Part shown: positions 6,173-10,549 of the stretch, one piece after another
Numbering within the stretch: position 1 is the stretch's first letter
Layout: every line of letters begins with the position of its first letter
Source of the DNA: an uncultured Lachnospiraceae bacterium
GTDB taxonomy: Bacteria; Bacillota; Clostridia; Lachnospirales; Lachnospiraceae
Reading direction: 5' to 3'
DNA: 10,549 nt
Assembly: GCA_910587955.1 (NCBI GenBank)
Contig: CAJUNN010000070.1
Coordinates: 1-10,549 of the forward strand
Made by a program: the position numbers and the translations under genes
Notes under the pieces: generated by a model
Seen by the model: only the letters and a program-made list of their open reading frames with translations
Told to the model about the DNA's origin: nothing
Databases searched by the model: none

Positions 6173-6739
6173 TTATGTCTGCAAAGAAAGGAGTGAAACT
6201 TGTTTTTTCTGGGAATCCACCAGCCGGTAGACAATTCCAGCCATGGTTTCCGCAGGTTCTTTCATGCCGTTTTTCAGCCACGTGATATAAATATTGTAGA
6301 GGGCGCCCGCATACGCCTGAAGCGCATAGTACAGGCGGGGATCAGCCTTTTTCCCGATATAATAGCTTTCCATCAGATGGGAGCTTAAGGCGTTTAAGAG
6401 CAGTTCCCCCATACCGATGTGGAGCAGGCACCTGATAAAATTTTGATAGGCTTCGAAATACCGGAAACAGTGGCAGAGGATTTCATATTCCCCAAAGGTT
6501 TCCGGAGGGCCGTTCCGGTGGATTTCCTCCCGATAGGCGGCAGTCAGATCTTCCAGATAATTTTTGAACACGTCCTCCTTGGAGGCATAGTTCCGGTAAA
6601 AGGTCATGCGGGAGACGCCGGCCCGCTGGGTCAGCTCCGAGACGGTGATTGCGGAGAAAGGCTTCTGGCTGGCAAGCTGGATCAAGGCCGTTGCGATACA
6701 TTCCCGGGCCAGAAAATTGGACGGATTTCTTTTTTTCAT
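6173..6739 (-). CDS. TetR-family transcriptional regulator
   Basis: The 188-residue protein has a TetR DNA-binding domain at about 8-60, with ALIQLASQKPFSAITVSEL and the recognition region AGVSRMTFYRNYASKED, in the usual position. The C-terminal ligand and dimer region (about 85-180) is helical and aromatic-rich, like the TetR C-terminal domains common in Firmicutes, and gives no clue to the ligand. ATG 6739 is chosen because AGGAGG lies seven bases ahead; an extension to 6790 adds residues with no family match. It is divergent from degV, with 126 bases between the starts that contain TGTNACA boxes, so self-regulation and control of degV are likely. The merR-type gene follows on the same strand. 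Confidence 0.88.
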   Translation of the reverse strand: MKKRNPSNFLARECIATALIQLASQKPFSAITVSELTQRAGVSRMTFYRNYASKEDVFKNYLEDLTAAYREEIHRNGPPETFGEYEILCHCFRYFEAYQNFIRCLLHIGMGELLLNALSSHLMESYYIGKKADPRLYYALQAYAGALYNIYITWLKNGMKEPAETMAGIVYRLVDSQKKQVSLLSLQT

Positions 6740-6757
6740 GAACAAACCTCCTCTGTT

Positions 6758-6817
6758 TGTAACAGTTGGCTTTCTGGGAGTTGCATTCAAGCAATGTAGA
6801 TGTTACAATGTGTCACA
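6758..6817. promoter_or_regulatory. Putative TetR operator boxes TGTNACA
   Basis: Three copies of the palindromic motif TGTNACA lie in the divergent gap: TGTAACA 6758-6764, TGTTACA 6801-6807 and TGTCACA 6811-6817. The last two are ten bases apart, one helical turn, and the middle copy overlaps the degV -10 box. The first lies close to the tetR ribosome binding site. Assignment to the neighbouring TetR protein is inference. Confidence 0.45.
6781..6809 (+). promoter_or_regulatory. Promoter of degV
   Basis: TTGCAT (6781-6786) and TACAAT (6804-6809) are separated by 17 bases. The -10 box overlaps the TGTTACA box at 6801-6807, so a bound protein there would block the promoter. The ribosome binding site AAGGAG (6850-6855) lies ten bases before the ATG. 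Confidence 0.6.
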
Positions 6818-6865
6818 GTTAAATTTTACCGCAATATTTGAGAAAAGACAAGGAGAATCCAATAA

Positions 6866-7723
6866 ATGAAAAAGATCGCAATCGTAACCGACAGCAACAG
6901 CGGAATTTCCGCAGAGGATGCCAAAAAGTATGAGATACACGTTCTTCCCATGATTTTTTATGTGGACGGTCAGGAGTGCCGAGAGGGAATTTCCCTGACG
7001 GAGAATGAATTTTTTGAGGCTTTAAACCGCGGAGCCCAGGTCAGTACTTCCCAGCCCTCCACGGCAGAAATGATTGAGCTGTGGGAAGAGCTCTTGGAAT
7101 CCTATGACCAGGTGCTGCACATCCCCATGTCAAAAGTATTAAGCGGCGGATATTCTACCGCCCTGGCTGTCAGTGAGGAGTACGGCGGCCGGGTACAGGT
7201 GGTAGATGGCAGAAGGATTTCCCTAACGCAGATCTCCATGGTGCGGCATGCAAGAAAATTGGCGGAAGCGGGAATGGAAGCAGAGCAGATCCGGGAAAAG
7301 CTGGAAGAAGAATCCCTGGATGCCTCCATCTATCTAACCGTAGAATCCTTAAAATATTTGAAAAAGGGAGGCCGCATCAGCGGGGCGGAAGCCCTGGCAG
7401 GGGATATTTTGAACATTAAGCCTATTATCCAGCTGAAAGGCGGTCTTTTGGAGCTGCACGAAAAAGTCCGGGGCAGGAAAAAGGCAAAGAAGGCAATGGA
7501 GGAGCTTCTGGTGGAAGACTGGAAATATTTTTCCGCCAAATATCCGGCTGAGGCCGTTCATATCGGCATTGCCCATGCGCGGGCAGGGCAAGAGGCTTTG
7601 GAGTGGAAAGAGGAGATGCAGAAACTGTTTCCCGGGAAAGAGATTGAGATGTCTGTGCTTCCTTTGAATATCTGCTGCCATGTGGGACCCGGAACCATTG
7701 GAGCAGGAGTTTACGTAGATTGA
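6866..7723 (+). CDS. DegV-family fatty-acid-binding protein (FakB-like)
   Basis: The 285-residue protein has the full DegV fold. Known FakB members bind a fatty acid and present it to the kinase FakA, which makes acyl-phosphate for phospholipid synthesis. Visible family motifs are VTDSNSGIS (7-15), TSQPS (61-65), LSGGYSTA with Ser93, KGGRISG with Arg170, and the C-terminal HVGPGTIGAG (272-281) with His272. Thr61, Ser93 and Arg170 match the positions used by FakB for the carboxylate and for FakA contact. No fakA-like kinase gene is nearby, so it would work with one elsewhere. Lachnospiraceae usually carry several DegV paralogues with different lipid preference, and the ligand cannot be read from sequence. 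It is divergent from tetR and may be under its control. Confidence 0.92.
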   Translation: MKKIAIVTDSNSGISAEDAKKYEIHVLPMIFYVDGQECREGISLTENEFFEALNRGAQVSTSQPSTAEMIELWEELLESYDQVLHIPMSKVLSGGYSTALAVSEEYGGRVQVVDGRRISLTQISMVRHARKLAEAGMEAEQIREKLEEESLDASIYLTVESLKYLKKGGRISGAEALAGDILNIKPIIQLKGGLLELHEKVRGRKKAKKAMEELLVEDWKYFSAKYPAEAVHIGIAHARAGQEALEWKEEMQKLFPGKEIEMSVLPLNICCHVGPGTIGAGVYVD

Positions 7724-7741
7724 TTTACATATAATTACGGC

Positions 7742-7762
7742 AAAAAAAGCTGCGCCTGCAGC
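7742..7762 (-). terminator. Rho-independent terminator pointing left (minus strand)
   Basis: GCTGC (7749-7753), loop GCCT, GCAGC (7758-7762) form a compact GC-rich stem. On the minus strand it is followed directly by seven T bases (7748-7742), a textbook terminator. On the plus strand no T-run follows. No minus-strand gene lies to the right, so it would stop antisense transcription before degV, or it is a leftover of an earlier gene order. Confidence 0.5.
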
Positions 7763-7799
7763 AAAACTTCCAAAACTTCCACCATCAAAAAAATGAAAA

Positions 7800-7858
7800 C
7801 CTCCGCATACTAAGAAGAAAGAAACAATCCGGTAAAAGGAGACGATTGTATGCGGAGG
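7800..7858 (+). promoter_or_regulatory. Hairpin covering the start codon of the membrane protein gene
   Basis: CCTCCGCATAC (7800-7810) and GTATGCGGAGG (7848-7858) are a perfect 11-bp inverted repeat, and the 3' arm contains the ATG at 7850. Inside it, AATC (7826-7829) can pair with GATT (7844-7847), stacking on the outer helix and putting the AAAGGAG ribosome binding site (7835-7841) in a 14-base loop. If formed in the mRNA this would limit translation initiation. Regulatory use is inference. Confidence 0.5.
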
Positions 7859-8404
7859 CAATGGGAACTTATTTTTCTGGGGCTTTTGCTGGCCCTCACA
7901 TTTTATCTGGCGTCCGGCTACGGCCTGACAACCGCCAATTTTTCGGTGATCGGAAATCAGGGCGGACGCCGTCCGGCTTTTCTCTTATGGGGAGCCTTGA
8001 CCGGAAATTATTTTTATCTGTATACGGACGCGCTGATGGAGCGGGCGGGCTGCCGGGATCCGGCAGCTCGTTTTTTTCTGTACGGGGCGCTTCTTCTGCT
8101 TGTGACGGCCGTAGGTCTGCCTTATCTTCCTGAGCAGGTTCCCGGGCTTTCCCGCCTGCATGTCATGCTCTCATTTCTGGCTCCGGTGTCTTTGGGACTT
8201 GCACAGCTTCGCTTTCTGGCCGTTCTGCGGCGGGAACGTGGGAAGCTGTTTGGCGCTTCCTGGTGTATTCTGGGAACTCTGGCAGCAGGGGCGGTATTCC
8301 TGCTTTTCCGCATTGGCATTGTGTCCAGCCTTCTGGAAGTTTTTATTACCCTTGGAGTCTGCTTGTACCTTCGTGTGCTGGGCAGGGAAATAGATGTAAA
8401 TTGA
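7850..8404 (+). CDS. Unrecognised membrane protein with six predicted helices
   Basis: I do not recognise this 184-residue protein with certainty. It is strongly hydrophobic, with about six membrane segments near 6-24, 43-62, 74-93, 103-125, 135-157 and 159-177. Short basic loops such as RRPA and RRERGK are probably cytoplasmic. The region ANFSVIGNQGGRRPAFLLWG recalls small clostridial membrane proteins of the DUF998 type, but this is only an impression. No catalytic motif or signal peptide is seen. The start is supported by AAAGGAG (7835-7841) eight bases upstream. It lies 126 bases after degV, with no good promoter seen in between, so it may be cotranscribed with degV. Its start codon is inside a potential hairpin. 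Confidence 0.75.
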   Translation: MRRQWELIFLGLLLALTFYLASGYGLTTANFSVIGNQGGRRPAFLLWGALTGNYFYLYTDALMERAGCRDPAARFFLYGALLLLVTAVGLPYLPEQVPGLSRLHVMLSFLAPVSLGLAQLRFLAVLRRERGKLFGASWCILGTLAAGAVFLLFRIGIVSSLLEVFITLGVCLYLRVLGREIDVN

Positions 8405-8416
8405 TGAAGAAACCTT

Positions 8417-8445
8417 TTGCAAACAACTATATCTTGTGTTATACT
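8417..8445 (+). promoter_or_regulatory. Promoter of the topoisomerase subunit B gene
   Basis: TTGCAA (8417-8422) and TATACT (8440-8445) are separated by 17 bases. The boxes lie just after the stop of the membrane protein gene and give a leader of about 60 bases before the ATG at 8511. Confidence 0.75.
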
Positions 8446-8510
8446 AACCTAGTTGGGATTAGAACATCTGTACGAACAGCGTGCTTTGAATAAAAATGAG
8501 GAAGAAGAAC

Positions 8511-10433
8511 ATGGCGAGTAATCAAACTTACGATGCGGCCAGCATTGCAGTCCTGGAAGGGCTGGAGGCGGTACGCAAACGCCCCGGCATGTATATCGGA
8601 AGCGTGTCCAGAAAAGGGCTGAACCATTTGATTTATGAGATTGTAGACAATTCCGTGGACGAACATCTGGCAGGGCATTGTTCACGGATCTGGGTATTTC
8701 TGGAGCGGGACGGTTCTTGTACGGTCCTGGACAACGGCCGCGGGATTCCGGTAGACCTTCATGCCAAAGGCATGTCTGCAGAGCGTCTTGTCTTTACCAC
8801 TCTTCATGCGGGCGGGAAGTTTGATGATTCCGCCTACAAGACCAGCGGCGGCCTGCACGGCGTAGGTTCTTCGGTGGTCAATGCCCTGTCTACCTATCTG
8901 GATATCGAGATCAGCCGGGACGGCTTTATCCATCACGATCACTATGAGCGCGGCATTCCTACCATAGAATTAAAGGGAGGCCTGCTTCCCACCCTGGGGA
9001 AGACGAAGGAGACGGGAACCAAGATCAATTTCCTTCCGGATCCGGAGATTTTTGAGAAAACCAGGTTTCAGGCGGAGGAGGTCAAGAGCCGCCTGCACGA
9101 GACTGCTTATCTGAATCCGGAGCTGACCATTGTTTTTGAGGACCGCCGGGGGGAAACGGTGCTGCGGGAAGAATTTCACGAAGAAAACGGCATCATCGGC
9201 TTTGTGGAGGACTTGAATAAGGACAAAGAAACGGTCCACGATGTGATATACTTCAAGGGAGAGTCCGAGGGCATTGTAGTGGAAGGGGCTTTCCAGTATG
9301 TGAATGAGTTCCACGAAAATGTTCTGGGATTTTGCAACAACATTTACAACGCCGAGGGCGGTACGCACCTGACCGGATTTAAGACGGTTTTTACCACTGT
9401 GATCAACAATTACGCCCGGGAATTGGGAATGCTGAAGGAAAAGGATTCCAATTTTACCGGAGCAGACGTGCGCAACGGTATGACGGCGGTGATTTCCATC
9501 AAGCATCCGGCTCCCCGGTTTGAAGGACAGACCAAGACCAAGCTTGATAACCAGGACGCCTCCAAAGCCGCTTCCAAAGTGGCGGGAGAGGAGATTGTAC
9601 GCTATTTTGACCGGAACCTGGAAACTCTGAAGGGGGTCATCGGCTGCGCGGAGAAGGCGGCCAAGATCCGCAAGACTGAAGAGCGGGCCAAGACCAATCT
9701 TTTGACGAAGCAGAAATACTCCTTTGATTCCAACGGCAAACTGGCCAACTGTGAGAGCCGGGACGCTTCCAAATGCGAGATATTTATTGTGGAGGGAGAC
9801 TCCGCAGGCGGTTCCGCCAAGACGGCCCGGGATCGGAATTACCAGGCCATCCTTCCCATCCGGGGGAAGATCCTGAATGTGGAGAAGGCCAGCATTGATA
9901 AAGTCCTGGCCAATGCAGAGATTAAGACCATGATCAATGCCTTCGGCTGCGGTTTCTCCGAAGGCTACGGAAATGATTTTGATATTACCAAGCTGCGCTA
10001 CGACAAGATTATCATTATGGCGGATGCGGATGTGGACGGCGCCCATATTTCCACCCTGCTATTGACGCTGTTTTACCGGTTTATGCCGGATTTGATTTAC
10101 GAAGGGCATGTGTACATTGCCATGCCGCCCCTTTACAAAGCGCAGCCGGCCCGGGGAGAGGAGGAATACCTTTACGACGACAAGGCTTTGGAGCGCTACC
10201 GGAAGCGGCACAAAGGCACTTTTACCCTGCAGAGGTATAAGGGCCTGGGAGAGATGGACGCAGATCAGCTTTGGGAGACCACATTGAATCCGGCCACCCG
10301 GATTCTGAAGCGGGTGGAGATCGAGGACGCCCGTATGGCTTCCCGGGTCACGGGAATGCTCATGGGGACGGAGGTTCCGCCCCGCCGGGCCTTTATCTAC
10401 GAACATGCCTGCGACGCAGAGCTGGATATATAA
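8511..10433 (+). CDS. parE: Type IIA topoisomerase subunit B, probably topoisomerase IV ParE
   Basis: The 640-residue protein is the ATPase and TOPRIM half of a DNA gyrase or topoisomerase IV, which changes DNA linking and unlinks sister chromosomes. The GHKL ATPase motifs are present: catalytic Glu43 and Asn47 in EIVDNSVDE, DNGRGIP (74-80) and GGLHGVGS (113-120). The transducer loop QTKTKL is at 340-345. TOPRIM motifs are EGDSAGG (428-434) and DADVDG (505-510), followed by QRYKGLGEM. ATG 8511 is preferred because AGGAAG (8499-8504) lies six bases ahead; the ATG at 8496 has no ribosome binding site. There is no recF, dnaN or gyrA nearby, which argues against the main gyrB; ParE is favoured, with parC expected downstream beyond the window. 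GyrB-like is the alternative. Confidence 0.85.
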   Translation: MASNQTYDAASIAVLEGLEAVRKRPGMYIGSVSRKGLNHLIYEIVDNSVDEHLAGHCSRIWVFLERDGSCTVLDNGRGIPVDLHAKGMSAERLVFTTLHAGGKFDDSAYKTSGGLHGVGSSVVNALSTYLDIEISRDGFIHHDHYERGIPTIELKGGLLPTLGKTKETGTKINFLPDPEIFEKTRFQAEEVKSRLHETAYLNPELTIVFEDRRGETVLREEFHEENGIIGFVEDLNKDKETVHDVIYFKGESEGIVVEGAFQYVNEFHENVLGFCNNIYNAEGGTHLTGFKTVFTTVINNYARELGMLKEKDSNFTGADVRNGMTAVISIKHPAPRFEGQTKTKLDNQDASKAASKVAGEEIVRYFDRNLETLKGVIGCAEKAAKIRKTEERAKTNLLTKQKYSFDSNGKLANCESRDASKCEIFIVEGDSAGGSAKTARDRNYQAILPIRGKILNVEKASIDKVLANAEIKTMINAFGCGFSEGYGNDFDITKLRYDKIIIMADADVDGAHISTLLLTLFYRFMPDLIYEGHVYIAMPPLYKAQPARGEEEYLYDDKALERYRKRHKGTFTLQRYKGLGEMDADQLWETTLNPATRILKRVEIEDARMASRVTGMLMGTEVPPRRAFIYEHACDAELDI

Positions 10434-10447
10434 ACAGCATCTATTAT

Positions 10448-10548
10448 CAGCAGGAGCCCGGACGGCGCACAGAAGGAAGAACGGATGCAAAGCGGCCGTG
10501 AATCCTTCTTGATAAGGTGCGCAGGGAGGGCTCCTGCGGAACTGGAAT
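10448..10548 (+). repeat. Structured intercistronic element, copy B (after parE)
   Basis: The second copy of the element at 4609-4719 begins 14 bases after the topoisomerase stop codon. The outer helix is GCAGGAGCCC (10450-10459) with GGGCTCCTGC (10528-10537). A 5x5 loop follows (GGACG/AGGGA). Then GCGCAC (10465-10470) pairs with GTGCGC (10517-10522), and AGAAGGA (10471-10477) with TCCTTCT (10503-10509), with a 7-base bulge TGATAAG. A purine-rich 3x3 loop (AGA/GAA) leads to ACGG (10481-10484) with CCGT (10496-10499), an A-G mismatch and a small GC-closed tip. The tail GGAACTGGAAT (10538-10548) is identical to copy A. No T-run follows within the window, which ends here, so terminator function cannot be fully excluded. 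Confidence 0.7.
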
Positions 10549-10549
10549 C

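Noticed and set aside
6079..6234. N-terminal extension of the merR-type gene to 6234
   Set aside because: The added residues are not MerR-like, they run across the probable promoter, and a good ribosome binding site precedes ATG 6078.
8970..10046. Minus-strand open frame of 358 codons within parE
   Set aside because: It is antisense to conserved ATPase and TOPRIM coding sequence and has no recognisable domain.
1..10549. CRISPR array or anti-phage defence cluster
   Set aside because: No regularly spaced repeats or recognisable defence proteins were seen on either strand.

Overview
The window looks like a chromosomal segment of a Gram-positive Clostridia species, most likely Lachnospiraceae. 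This is inferred from strong AGGAGG-type ribosome binding sites, TTGACA/TATAAT-type promoters, and the protein families present: CsoR-regulated copper export, a DegV lipid-binding protein, and a ParE-like topoisomerase. No marker gene fixes the species.

Layout. 1-407: the 5' end of a decayed IS3-family insertion sequence on the minus strand, with an early stop codon and an in-frame deletion that joins orfA to orfB. 411-654: gene-free DNA with short A/T repeats. 655-1638: a tyrosine recombinase with all catalytic residues. 1671-5028: a copper-resistance operon made of a sigma-A promoter, a CsoR operator, copA (efflux ATPase), csoR (copper-sensing repressor), copZ (small chaperone) and a terminator. 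5048-5221: a lone tRNA-Glu(CTC) with its own promoter and terminator. 5212-6739, minus strand: a MerR-type regulator with a C-terminal membrane domain, preceded by a TetR-type regulator. 6866-7723: a DegV protein transcribed divergently from tetR, with TGTNACA boxes over its promoter. 7850-8404: an unrecognised six-helix membrane protein whose start codon lies in a hairpin. 8511-10433: a type IIA topoisomerase B subunit, probably ParE; parC may follow outside the window.

How the genes work together. Copper entering the cell would be bound by CopZ, passed to CopA and exported. CsoR should repress from the operator just downstream of the promoter and release it when it binds Cu(I). The MerR gene has a promoter with a 19-bp spacer, which suggests self-regulation. 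The TetR protein may control degV and itself.

The most unusual observation is a pair of about 100-nt structured elements, one in the csoR-copZ gap (4609-4719) and one just after the topoisomerase gene (10448-10548). They share a 15-base 3' segment and the same nested helices, internal loops and apical hairpin. Several base pairs differ between the copies while pairing is kept. They look like one family of intercistronic RNA or palindromic repeat. I do not recognise it as a named family.
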